From: Treponema sp. | GTDB taxonomy: Bacteria > Spirochaetota > Spirochaetia > Treponematales > Treponemataceae | Reading direction: 5' to 3' | Assembly (NCBI GenBank): GCA_016293005.1 | Contig: JAEDFA010000015.1 | Location: 1-35,323, forward strand | DNA length: 35,323 nt | Part shown: positions 1 to 5,566 of the stretch, piece by piece | Numbering within the stretch: position 1 is the stretch's first letter | Layout: the number at the start of each line of letters is the position of its first letter | Position numbers and translations under genes: made by a program | Notes under the pieces: model-generated | What the model was told of the DNA's origin: nothing | Database searches by the model: none | The model's input: the letters and a program-made list of their open reading frames with translations, nothing else

Positions 1-147
1 GAAAATATTCTTTCATCATCAAAAGTATATGTCGCTTTCCTTGGTAAAAAGAATAGCAAAAAAATGGAACTAAAGGCAAAATATATTAAGGCAATGCAGG
101 CTATTATTGAAAAATGGAAATCAATAAATGAGAAAATAGAGGAATAA
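1..147 (+). CDS. C-terminal fragment of an unidentified protein (cut by window edge)
   Basis: The first frame is open from the window edge to a TAA at 145-147 and encodes the last 48 residues of a protein. The end is Lys/Glu-rich and probably helical (KYIKAMQAIIEKWKSINEK). No start is visible, and I do not recognise the family. It ends directly at a strong terminator hairpin, so it is the last gene of its transcript. Its position before a toxin-antitoxin pair suggests that it belongs to the same accessory (cassette-like) region, but no attC-like element is seen after it. Confidence 0.55.
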   Translation, partial: ENILSSSKVYVAFLGKKNSKKMELKAKYIKAMQAIIEKWKSINEKIEE

Positions 148-180
148 AAATCCGGCCAAATCAAGCTTGTCTGGATTTTT
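146..180 (+). terminator. Bidirectional intrinsic terminator
   Basis: A 14-bp stem (146-159 with 167-180, one mismatch and one G-U pair) carries A5 at its foot on the left and T5 on the right, with loop ATCAAGC. It starts at the stop codon of the preceding gene. The A/T symmetry suggests it can work in both directions. The loop shares TCAAG with the next hairpin. Confidence 0.7.
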
Positions 181-184
181 AAAC

Positions 185-207
185 GGCGGGTCAAGCCCGC
201 CTTTTTT
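185..207 (+). terminator. Intrinsic terminator, GGCGGG-TCAAG-CCCGCC hairpin
   Basis: A perfect 6-bp GC stem with loop TCAAG is followed by six T residues. It is the second of two tandem terminators and lies directly upstream of the promoter of the toxin-antitoxin pair, so that transcription unit is insulated. Confidence 0.75.
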
Positions 208-208
208 A

Positions 209-238
209 TAGACAAAATATAAAAAGCCGTGGTAAAAT
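209..238 (+). promoter_or_regulatory. Sigma70-type promoter of the Phd-RelE pair
   Basis: TAGACA (209-214), an 18-bp spacer and TAAAAT (233-238). The expected start of transcription is near 245, just before the AAGGAG ribosome binding site at 247-252. Confidence 0.5.
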
Positions 239-258
239 AATCCCACAAGGAGATACTT

Positions 259-519
259 ATGCCTAGAATCGTTCCAATTAGAGATTTAAAAAACACCACT
301 GCTATATCATCTTTATGCCATGAAGATGACGAACCTATTTTCGTTACAAAAAACGGATATGGTGACATGGTTTTAATGAGTATGGAAACTTATGAAAAAC
401 ATCTGTTTCTTGCAAATGTATATGGAAAACTTGAAGAAGCAAAACAGGATATGAAAAACGGCAGATATTCTTCTGTTGAAGATGCAATTTCCAGAATAAG
501 GAAAACCCATGGCCTATAA
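259..519 (+). CDS. Phd/YefM-family antitoxin
   Basis: This 86-aa protein has the compact layout of type II antitoxins of the Phd/YefM fold. The N-terminal half shows the usual pattern of a short RDLKNT segment, PIFVTKNG and VLMSMETYEKH (about residues 7-48), which in the family forms the DNA-binding dimer. The charged C-terminal helix (about 52-86) would wrap around and block the toxin. A good AAGGAG site lies 6 bases before the ATG. Its 3' end overlaps the toxin start by 11 bp, typical of coupled antitoxin-toxin translation. In this family the antitoxin, alone or with toxin, represses its own promoter, here at 209-238. The family call is confident; the exact subfamily is not. Confidence 0.85.
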   Translation: MPRIVPIRDLKNTTAISSLCHEDDEPIFVTKNGYGDMVLMSMETYEKHLFLANVYGKLEEAKQDMKNGRYSSVEDAISRIRKTHGL

Positions 520-823
520 TGTCCGAATCATGGAAAAGGCTGAGCAAGATTTATCCGAAATTGTAACTTACTTTACAGATAAACTTTGTAATCCAAAAGC
601 CGCTGAAAGTTTACTTGAAGAATTTCTCGAAGAAAAAATGAATATTGCAGATAATCCTTATATGTATCCGTTAACTAATGATTTAGTTTTGCAATCAAAA
701 GGATATCATAGATTTCTTTTCAAGAAAAATTATATTGCTCTATACTTAATCGACGATGATGAAAAAGAAGTATCTATAATGAGAATCTTTTATGCAAAAA
801 GAGATTATGCTAATTTAATATAG
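509..823 (+). CDS. RelE/ParE-superfamily toxin
   Basis: This 104-aa protein has the RelE/ParE fold pattern. An N-terminal helix pair carries AEQDLSEIVTYF, the middle has NIADNPYMYPL, and the C-terminal strands read YHRFLFKKNYIALYLID and VSIMRIFYAKRDYANLI. The IMRIFYAKRDY ending is the family signature. Members either cut mRNA at the ribosome (RelE-like) or poison DNA gyrase (ParE-like); the sequence alone does not decide between them. It overlaps the antitoxin gene by 11 bp, and its stop codon lies only 6 bp before the attC-like element at 830, a typical cassette arrangement. Confidence 0.85.
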   Translation: MAYNVRIMEKAEQDLSEIVTYFTDKLCNPKAAESLLEEFLEEKMNIADNPYMYPLTNDLVLQSKGYHRFLFKKNYIALYLIDDDEKEVSIMRIFYAKRDYANLI

Positions 824-829
824 AAGAAA

Positions 830-892
830 ACATAACATAGGGTCGTAGCCGACAGAGGGTCAAGCGCGCTGCGGTATAACCCATTGTTATAC
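830..892 (+). other. attC-like recombination site 1
   Basis: A 63-bp element starts with ACATAAC (830-836), just after the toxin stop, and ends with GTTATAC (886-892). The ends pair imperfectly: ATAACA with TGTTAT, then a 2-bp mismatch, then GGG with CCC. This R box / spacer / L box pattern is typical of integron attC sites. The inner part, from AGCCGACA through GGTCAAGCGCGCTGCG, is nearly identical to the second element at 2355-2414. The R boxes deviate from the strict RYYYAAC/GTTRRRY consensus, so a dispersed non-integron repeat remains possible. Confidence 0.55.
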
Positions 893-895
893 GGA

Positions 896-925
896 CGGCT
901 CACTGAGCCGCTTATTGTTAATAAG
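896..925 (+). repeat. Two small inverted repeats after attC-like site 1
   Basis: CGGCTCA-C-TGAGCCG (896-910) is followed by CTTATT-GTT-AATAAG (911-925). They fill the gap before the lipoprotein genes. A GTT lies at the centre of the second palindrome, so this may be part of a mosaic attC or a transcription signal. No clear sigma70 promoter was found between here and the ATG at 974. Confidence 0.4.
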
Positions 926-973
926 AAAAGTTCGTAAACAAATTCAAGTATAAATAAAATCGAGGAGGATTTT

Positions 974-1342
974 ATGAAGAAAAAAATTGGGATTCTATTT
1001 TTTTCACTCTTGCTTGGAGTTTTACTCACAAGTTGTGATGAAGTTTTATCCGTGGTAACAGCTGGAGAAAATGGTGAAAAAATTGTAAACAATTATGTTT
1101 CTATTATCAGTGACAAAGTTTATGATGAAACTGTGACTTTTAAATCATGGCAAGATTTAGATATCGTTGACGATGAAGAAGTCGTAGAAAAAAATGATTT
1201 ACTTTTCAAAATTGAAAATAAGAAAGAAAAGATTGTCGTTTTAGGTGATAAAGATGCTGCCATAGAAATTTCATTTTTTGATGGTGGATATAAATACACA
1301 GTTTTTTCATCAATGGAAAGCTTAAACCATATGTTTGATTAA
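974..1342 (+). CDS. Small lipoprotein of unknown function (first of two)
   Basis: This 122-aa protein starts with KKKIGILFFSLLLGVLL and a lipobox LTSC, so Cys21 should be lipidated and the protein anchored in a membrane facing the periplasm or the cell surface. The mature part is acidic with two beta-rich halves (residues 45-120). I do not recognise the domain. A strong GAGGAGG site at 962-968 fixes the start. It is followed 14 bp later by a second lipoprotein gene. Between toxin-antitoxin pairs, it is best viewed as cargo of the cassette-like region. Confidence 0.75.
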   Translation: MKKKIGILFFSLLLGVLLTSCDEVLSVVTAGENGEKIVNNYVSIISDKVYDETVTFKSWQDLDIVDDEEVVEKNDLLFKIENKKEKIVVLGDKDAAIEISFFDGGYKYTVFSSMESLNHMFD

Positions 1343-1356
1343 GTCGGAGGTCGAAA

Positions 1357-1620
1357 ATGAATAAAATTCTGAAATTATTACCAATATTTTTTATTTTAGT
1401 AACTCTTTTCGTTTCTTGTTCAAAGAAACCACTTACTCTTGATAATGAAACATCCATGAAGACTTTACTCAAGGCAAGTGATGCTGAAATAACAGAACTT
1501 ATCAAAAAAGAAGCAAATGAAAAAGGTGATATTCCTGAAGAAAACTTGGAAGTTGAATACATTTTACGTGATGAAAAGAGTCAGGCTATTGCCGTTAAAT
1601 TAAAGATTCAAGAACAATAG
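1357..1620 (+). CDS. Small lipoprotein of unknown function (second of two)
   Basis: This 87-aa protein has a signal peptide (KILKLLPIFFILVTLF) and lipobox FVSC, with Cys21 as the predicted lipidation site. The mature part is only about 65 residues, highly charged and largely helical at first, ending in a strand-rich YILRDEKSQAIAVKLKI. A CGGAGG ribosome binding site precedes the ATG. It is probably co-transcribed with the lipoprotein 14 bp upstream and ends at the terminator at 1632. No family was recognised. Confidence 0.7.
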   Translation: MNKILKLLPIFFILVTLFVSCSKKPLTLDNETSMKTLLKASDAEITELIKKEANEKGDIPEENLEVEYILRDEKSQAIAVKLKIQEQ

Positions 1621-1631
1621 TTCTTTTTCCA

Positions 1632-1654
1632 GCAGGTCAAGCCTGCCTTTTTTT
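1632..1654 (+). terminator. Intrinsic terminator, GCAGG-TCAAG-CCTGC hairpin
   Basis: A 5-bp GC stem with the same TCAAG loop as the terminator at 185-207 is followed by seven T residues. It ends the lipoprotein unit and insulates the next toxin-antitoxin pair. Confidence 0.7.
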
Positions 1655-1655
1655 C

Positions 1656-1684
1656 TTGATAAAATATAGGCTTTAACCTATAAT
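1656..1684 (+). promoter_or_regulatory. Promoter and operator of the HigBA pair
   Basis: TTGATA (1656-1661), a 17-bp spacer and a perfect TATAAT (1679-1684). A perfect inverted repeat TATAGG-N6-CCTATA (1665-1682) overlaps the spacer and the -10 box, as expected for an operator bound by the HigA-type antitoxin. The predicted transcription start (1690-1693) falls on or next to the ATG at 1693 and there is no ribosome binding site, so the message may be leaderless. Confidence 0.7.
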
Positions 1685-1692
1685 ATTGAAAT

Positions 1693-2064
1693 ATGGAAAA
1701 GAAATTTACGGTAGAGTTTTATGAAAGGGATAATGGTGAAAAACCGTGCCTTGAATTCCTTAATACGCTCGAAGTCAAGCTTCGAGCTAAAGCTTTCCGT
1801 GATTTAAAACTTCTGGAAGACAAGGGTTCAGAACTTAGGCTTCCTTACTCTGAACATCTTGACGATGGAATTTTTGAGCTACGGACTAAGCAGGGGACAA
1901 ACATAGTTCGAAATTTGTATTTTTTCTTTGTCGGGAACAAAATAATTATAACGCATGGATTTCGTAAGAAAACACAAAAAACTCCGCCAGGAGAAATTGA
2001 ACGAGCTAAGGAATGTCGAAAGGATTATCTTGCTAAGCATCCACAAAAGGAGGAAAAGAAATGA
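1693..2064 (+). CDS. HigB-like toxin (RelE/phage Gp49-like family)
   Basis: This 123-aa protein matches the HigB/Gp49-like branch of the RelE superfamily. Recognisable parts are VEFYERDNGEKPCLEFL at the N-terminus, a central LPYSEHLDDGIFELRTKQG and the strand NLYFFFVGNKIIITHGFRKKTQKTPPGEIERAKE, whose HGFRKKTQKTP segment is the family hallmark. Members cleave ribosome-bound mRNA. The toxin gene comes first and overlaps the antitoxin by 4 bp (ATGA), which is the HigBA order. The start at 1693 lies only 8 bp beyond the -10 box, without a ribosome binding site. The next in-frame ATG would remove conserved residues, so a leaderless start is the best reading. Confidence 0.85.
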   Translation: MEKKFTVEFYERDNGEKPCLEFLNTLEVKLRAKAFRDLKLLEDKGSELRLPYSEHLDDGIFELRTKQGTNIVRNLYFFFVGNKIIITHGFRKKTQKTPPGEIERAKECRKDYLAKHPQKEEKK

Positions 2065-2354
2065 CACTTACAGAAGCATTAAATGAACAGATGAAAGATG
2101 TATCTTTCAAAAAAGAATACGAGACTCTTGAACCAGAATATGAAATCATTTCTTCACTTATTGACGCAAGAAAGTCTTGCAATGTAACACAAAAACAACT
2201 TTCTGAAACTACAGGAATTGCTCAGTCTGATATAAGCAAAATTGAAAACGGTTCTGGGAATCCTACAATAAAAATATTAAAAAGATTAGCCGATGGTCTT
2301 GGTATGAATTTAAAAATTGAGTTCACACCAAAATCTCATTTTGCGATGACCTAA
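2061..2354 (+). CDS. HigA-like antitoxin, XRE-type helix-turn-helix
   Basis: This 97-aa protein has a short N-terminal helix (TEALNEQMKDVSFKKEYE) that should contact the toxin. A lambda-Cro/XRE helix-turn-helix follows (about residues 35-88: RKSCNVTQKQLSETTGIAQSDISKIENG and PTIKILKRLADGLGM). It overlaps the toxin gene by 4 bp with an AGGAGG-rich site inside the toxin end (AAAGGAGGAAA, about 2047-2057), so the antitoxin should be well translated. It probably binds the palindrome at 1665-1682. Its TAA stop at 2352-2354 touches the attC-like element at 2355. Confidence 0.85.
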   Translation: MTLTEALNEQMKDVSFKKEYETLEPEYEIISSLIDARKSCNVTQKQLSETTGIAQSDISKIENGSGNPTIKILKRLADGLGMNLKIEFTPKSHFAMT

Positions 2355-2414
2355 ACCTAACAAACGTTCAAAGCCGACACGCGGTCAAGCGCGCTGCGAT
2401 ACAACCAGTTATTA
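2355..2414 (+). other. attC-like recombination site 2, at the array/chromosome junction
   Basis: A 60-bp element starts with ACCTAAC, a perfect RYYYAAC box immediately after the antitoxin stop, and ends with GTTATTA (2408-2414). It contains CAAAGCCGAC, resembling the L box of many integron attC sites, and a CGCG-GTCAAG-CGCG inner hairpin (2380-2393). Its core matches the element at 830-892. What follows the G-TT crossover point is the body of a truncated HAD gene. Confidence 0.6.
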
Positions 2415-2578
2415 TGGTTGGCGACCGCAGAAATGATATTGAAGGCTCTCATAAAAACGGAATTCAAACTGTTTCTGTTTTGTATGGTTACGGTAACATT
2501 AAGGAATTTAAAGATTCTGGTGCAGATTTTATTGTTGAAACTGTGGAGACCCTTGAAAAATTTCTTTTGAGCATTTAA
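2414..2578 (+). pseudogene. 3' remnant of a HAD-family phosphatase (phosphoglycolate phosphatase-like)
   Basis: An open frame ending at TAA 2576-2578 encodes 54 residues beginning MVGDRRNDIEGSHKNGI. This is the motif IV region of HAD phosphatases (MVGDR..DI.GA..NGI) followed by the usual C-terminal end (SVLYGYG, ELKDSGADFIVE-like, LEKFL). Catalytic motifs I-III, normally about 150 residues upstream, are absent. The frame stays open upstream for a few codons (QPVI) into the attC-like element, consistent with native sequence being cut at the GTT. The remnant has no ribosome binding site and should be non-functional. The N-terminal half may lie left of the window, beyond the array. Confidence 0.75.
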
Positions 2579-2634
2579 ATAAACTGAAAAATAAACTTTG
2601 TGCACCGAAAAATCAATTTTAAATTTTGAAAGAT

Positions 2635-3054
2635 TTAATTTTCTAGTTTTCCAGAATAATCTAAAATTCCACCGATTTCTACGACATTTTTATAGCCGTA
2701 TTCAATCAATTTTTTTGAGGCTTCTTTGCTTCGGCGACCGCTCCTGCAGTAAACAAAAATCTTTGTGTTTTTTGACGGAATAAGTTTTTCAGCTTTTTCT
2801 TGTGTCATCGTTTCATTTGTAAAAAGAATTGATTCGGGAATATGACCTGAATTGTATTCGTCGATTCGTCGGACATCGAGCAGAACGGCATTTTTACTTT
2901 CAGAAAGCATTTTAAGTCCGTTTTCCATAGAAACAGAAATGTAAGAATTCATAACACCCTCTTTTTTTTGTGGATTTTGACTTTCTTTTGCAGCGCACGA
3001 AAAATTTATTAAAGCGAAGAGCAAAATCGTACAGAATTTTTTAAGATTTTTCAT
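2635..3054 (-). CDS. Rhodanese-domain lipoprotein
   Basis: This 139-aa protein has a signal peptide and lipobox NFSC (Cys20), so it is a membrane-anchored extracytoplasmic protein. A single rhodanese domain spans about residues 40-137: LLDVRRIDEYNSGHIPESI is the CH2-like motif and FVYCRSGRRS carries the active-site cysteine with the arginine-rich loop. Such domains move sulfane sulfur or take part in periplasmic redox chemistry; the physiological partner is not evident. A GGGAG site precedes the ATG. It lies downstream of the membrane protein and cupin genes on the same strand and may be co-transcribed. Confidence 0.88.
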   Translation of the reverse strand: MKNLKKFCTILLFALINFSCAAKESQNPQKKEGVMNSYISVSMENGLKMLSESKNAVLLDVRRIDEYNSGHIPESILFTNETMTQEKAEKLIPSKNTKIFVYCRSGRRSKEASKKLIEYGYKNVVEIGGILDYSGKLEN

Positions 3055-3092
3055 AAGAATCTCCCGGTTACTTTATAAGTTTACAACGAAAT

Positions 3093-3545
3093 TTAGTTTT
3101 GTGTACAGTTTTTTATGCTTATTAAAATATGGCACGGTGCAAAAATTGCAGAAAAAACTATTAGCAAAATCGAGCGCGACATTATTCCGCAGAAAATAAA
3201 AAGCACCGATGGAAGAATTGAAAGTGAAAGTGCACGAAAAAGCGTATTTTTCCAGAACCAGAAATACCAGATGATGCAATACGCTGCCACAAGAATCGTT
3301 CCAAAAATGACGCAGAGCCAAAACAATCTGGAATTTTCAAATCCATACACAGTGCCCGGAATATTTACCGCCATACAAATAAAGCAACCGAATCTTCCGA
3401 CTTGTTCAAGAATCTCGACAACTTTGTTCTTCCATTTTCCAAGAAATCCTTCAGGACATTTTGATGCGTAGATAAAGTTTGGAATCATAATGATGATTAA
3501 AAAAATTAAGCCAGGAATATTTAAAAAACTGATTTTATCTGACAT
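3093..3545 (-). CDS. Small integral membrane protein, unknown function
   Basis: A longer frame begins at 3665, but the ATG at 3543-3545 is preferred because it has a GGAG site (AAAGCGGAGAACGCA) and overlaps the cupin stop by only 11 bp. The 150-aa product has about four membrane segments: IPGLIFLIIIMIPNFIYA, an FGCFICMAVNIPGTVYGF region, LCVIFGTILVAAYCIIWYF and a C-terminal pair around ILPSVLFIFCGI and LLIVFSAIFAPCHILI. A basic EGFLGKWKNKVVEIL loop follows the first segment. It resembles small uncharacterised membrane proteins of anaerobes; no function is proposed. Translation is likely coupled to the cupin gene. Confidence 0.7.
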   Translation of the reverse strand: MSDKISFLNIPGLIFLIIIMIPNFIYASKCPEGFLGKWKNKVVEILEQVGRFGCFICMAVNIPGTVYGFENSRLFWLCVIFGTILVAAYCIIWYFWFWKNTLFRALSLSILPSVLFIFCGIMSRSILLIVFSAIFAPCHILISIKNCTQN

Positions 3546-3915
3546 TGCGTTCTCCGCTTTCTTCTTTGTAAGCATAACTGAAATCGATTGGAGGCGATGT
3601 AACTGAAATATATTCAAAAACATCGTGACTGTCATTTTTAAGTCCGTGAATGTCGCCGTCTTCAAATCTCACTACATCACCTGAAGAAAAATTCTTTTCA
3701 CAGTCTTTCAAAAGCAGTTTTCCGTTTCCGTTTAGTGCAATCCAGATTTGTTCGGACTTTTCGTGTTTATGGCGAGGCTGTTCAAATCCAGGCTGAACAG
3801 TAACTTTTGTAATTGTTACGCGGTTTGAAGTACTGTTTTTTGAGTTTAAAAGTTGCAGCGATTCAACACCGGGATTAGACAGAATTTTAATTTCTTCTTT
3901 TTTTATGAATTCCAT
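3535..3915 (-). CDS. Cupin-fold protein
   Basis: The frame extends up to 4014, but the conserved part starts at the ATG at 3915 (MEFIKKEEIKIL), giving 126 aa. The 33 extra residues are Lys/Asn-rich and low in complexity. Neither start has a good ribosome binding site. The cupin motif is clear: PGFEQPRHKHEKSEQIWIALNGNGKLLL supplies the HxH pair of the metal site, and the second motif is SGDVVRFEDGDIHGLKND with its own histidine. One-domain cupins of this size bind a metal and often a small ligand or sugar; no substrate can be named. It overlaps the following membrane protein gene by 11 bp. Confidence 0.78.
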   Translation of the reverse strand: MEFIKKEEIKILSNPGVESLQLLNSKNSTSNRVTITKVTVQPGFEQPRHKHEKSEQIWIALNGNGKLLLKDCEKNFSSGDVVRFEDGDIHGLKNDSHDVFEYISVTSPPIDFSYAYKEESGERNVR

Positions 3916-4084
3916 GATTTTATTATTATTTAAATTCTTTATATGAGCAAGAATTTTTTTTGCTGTAAAATTTTGTAATTTTTTGTCTTTTTTCTTGTAA
4001 AATCCTTTTCTCATGATAAAATAAATTCAGGCTGTCTGAAAGAGCTGGCAGTTCATCAATTTTTACTGTTATGGGAGTACGCTT

Positions 4085-5494
4085 ATGGGGATTTCACTTC
4101 GTTCTTTAGGAGCCGCTCAAGAAGTTACTGGTTCAAAACACATTCTTGATGTCGACGGCAAAGAATTTCTCGTGGATTGCGGCGCTTTTCAGGGAAAACG
4201 CAAACAGTCTGATGAAAAAAATCGAAATTTCAGCATTGATCTGGAAAATCTTGAGGCTGTAGTCATTACGCACGGACATTATGACCATTGCGGACTTCTT
4301 CCAATTCTTACAAAACGCGGATTTTCAGGTGACATTTATGCGACTCCAGCAACGCGCGATATTGTAAATCTTGTTTTGATGGACAGCGCCCGAATTCAGG
4401 CTCACGATGCAGAATTTCTTGCAAAACAGGCTCGCAAAAAAGGTGAAAAATTTACCTGGAAGCCTTTGTACGATGAAGTAGATTGCGTAAAAACTGTAAA
4501 TCAGATTGCAACCAGATCTTATAACAGAAAAGTTTATCTTTCACCGGAAGTCGTAATGGAATTTTTCGATGCCGGACATATTTTGGGTTCTGCACTTGTA
4601 AATTTTTCAATTACTCAAAATGGAAGTCAAAAAAATATTCTGTTTACAGGCGACATCGGAAGAAAAGAAAAACCGATTATTCGTCCGCCAGCAACAGATG
4701 TTCCTGCTCCAGATTATATTATCCTCGAAAGCACTTACGGAAACAGGCTTCACAACGATTCAGTTTTCGCAATGAAAGAACTTGAGCGCGTTGTCCGGGA
4801 TGCCTGTGCAAAAAAAGGAAAGATTATAATTCCGTCTTTCGCTATTGAAAGGGCTCAGGAATTAATTTTTTACCTTCACCTTCTTATGGATAAGAAAAAA
4901 ATTCCTGTTATTCCGATTTATGTTGATTCTCCAATGGCTTCAAAAGCAACAAGCGTTTTCTTAACTCATCCGGAATGTTACGACGATTCAGTAAACGAGG
5001 CATTTTTAAAGCATCATAAAAATCCGTTTGGTTTTGGTCAACTTTCATTTACTGCCAGCGTAGAAGAATCAAAAGAATTAATGAAAAAAGAAGGTCCTTT
5101 AATCATCATAAGCGCAGACGGAATGTGTGAAGCCGGTCGAGTTCTTTATCATCTTGCAAACGAAATTTCAAATCCGCGGAATACAGTTTTAATCGTTGGT
5201 TATATGGCAGAAAATACTTTGGGAAGAAAAATCCGTGAAGGTGAAAAAGAAGTTCATATTCTTGGAGATTTATATCATGTAAATGCAAAAGTAGAACAAA
5301 TCAATGCTTTCAGTGCGCATGCTGATTATAATGAAATGACTCAGTGGTTAAAGTCAATTGATACTTCGCATTTAAAAAATATTTTCCTTGTTCACGGTGA
5401 ACATGATGCTCAAAATTATTTTGTTGAACACCTGCATAAAAACGGTTTCCCGAATGTTACTATTGTAAAGTATGGTGAAAACTACGAATTATAA
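4085..5494 (+). CDS. MBL-fold beta-CASP ribonuclease-type protein
   Basis: This 469-aa protein begins with the metallo-beta-lactamase fold (GAAQEVTGSKHIL, then FLVDCGAFQG) and carries the zinc motif HGHYDH at residues 63-68. Further metal ligands are in FDAGHILGSA and FTGDIGR. A beta-CASP insertion follows (about 200-350, including IPSFAIERAQELIFYL and SADGMCEAGRV). The C-terminal part has INAFSAHADYNEM and IFLVHGEHDA, the motifs of the RNA-processing KH-free YSH1/CPSF73-like group. Members are zinc-dependent RNA endo/exonucleases. All catalytic residues appear present. It is a monocistronic gene closed by the terminator at 5513. Confidence 0.9.
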   Translation: MGISLRSLGAAQEVTGSKHILDVDGKEFLVDCGAFQGKRKQSDEKNRNFSIDLENLEAVVITHGHYDHCGLLPILTKRGFSGDIYATPATRDIVNLVLMDSARIQAHDAEFLAKQARKKGEKFTWKPLYDEVDCVKTVNQIATRSYNRKVYLSPEVVMEFFDAGHILGSALVNFSITQNGSQKNILFTGDIGRKEKPIIRPPATDVPAPDYIILESTYGNRLHNDSVFAMKELERVVRDACAKKGKIIIPSFAIERAQELIFYLHLLMDKKKIPVIPIYVDSPMASKATSVFLTHPECYDDSVNEAFLKHHKNPFGFGQLSFTASVEESKELMKKEGPLIIISADGMCEAGRVLYHLANEISNPRNTVLIVGYMAENTLGRKIREGEKEVHILGDLYHVNAKVEQINAFSAHADYNEMTQWLKSIDTSHLKNIFLVHGEHDAQNYFVEHLHKNGFPNVTIVKYGENYEL

Positions 5495-5512
5495 AATATT
5501 CAGAAAAAATTT

Positions 5513-5542
5513 AAGCCCTCGAATTATTTCGGGGGCTTTTTT
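5513..5542 (+). terminator. Intrinsic terminator between convergent genes
   Basis: A 10-bp stem AGCCCTCGAA / TTCGGGGGCT (5514-5523 with 5528-5537, one G-T pair), loop TTAT and a run of T. A-rich sequence on its left could also make it work for the minus-strand gene ending at 5567. Confidence 0.8.
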
Positions 5543-5566
5543 ATAAGAATTACTTGTATTAAAAAT

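Noticed and set aside
1206..1562. 118-codon minus-strand frame across the two lipoprotein genes
   Set aside because: It is antisense to two lipobox-bearing genes, each with a strong ribosome binding site, and shows no recognisable domain.
3115..3471. 118-codon plus-strand open frame opposite the small membrane protein gene
   Set aside because: It is antisense to a gene with good hydrophobic segments and a ribosome binding site, has no site of its own, and its product lacks domain-like character.
3546..3665. N-terminal extension of the small membrane protein
   Set aside because: The extra 40 residues overlap the cupin gene in another frame, and the ATG at 3545 has a good GGAG site.
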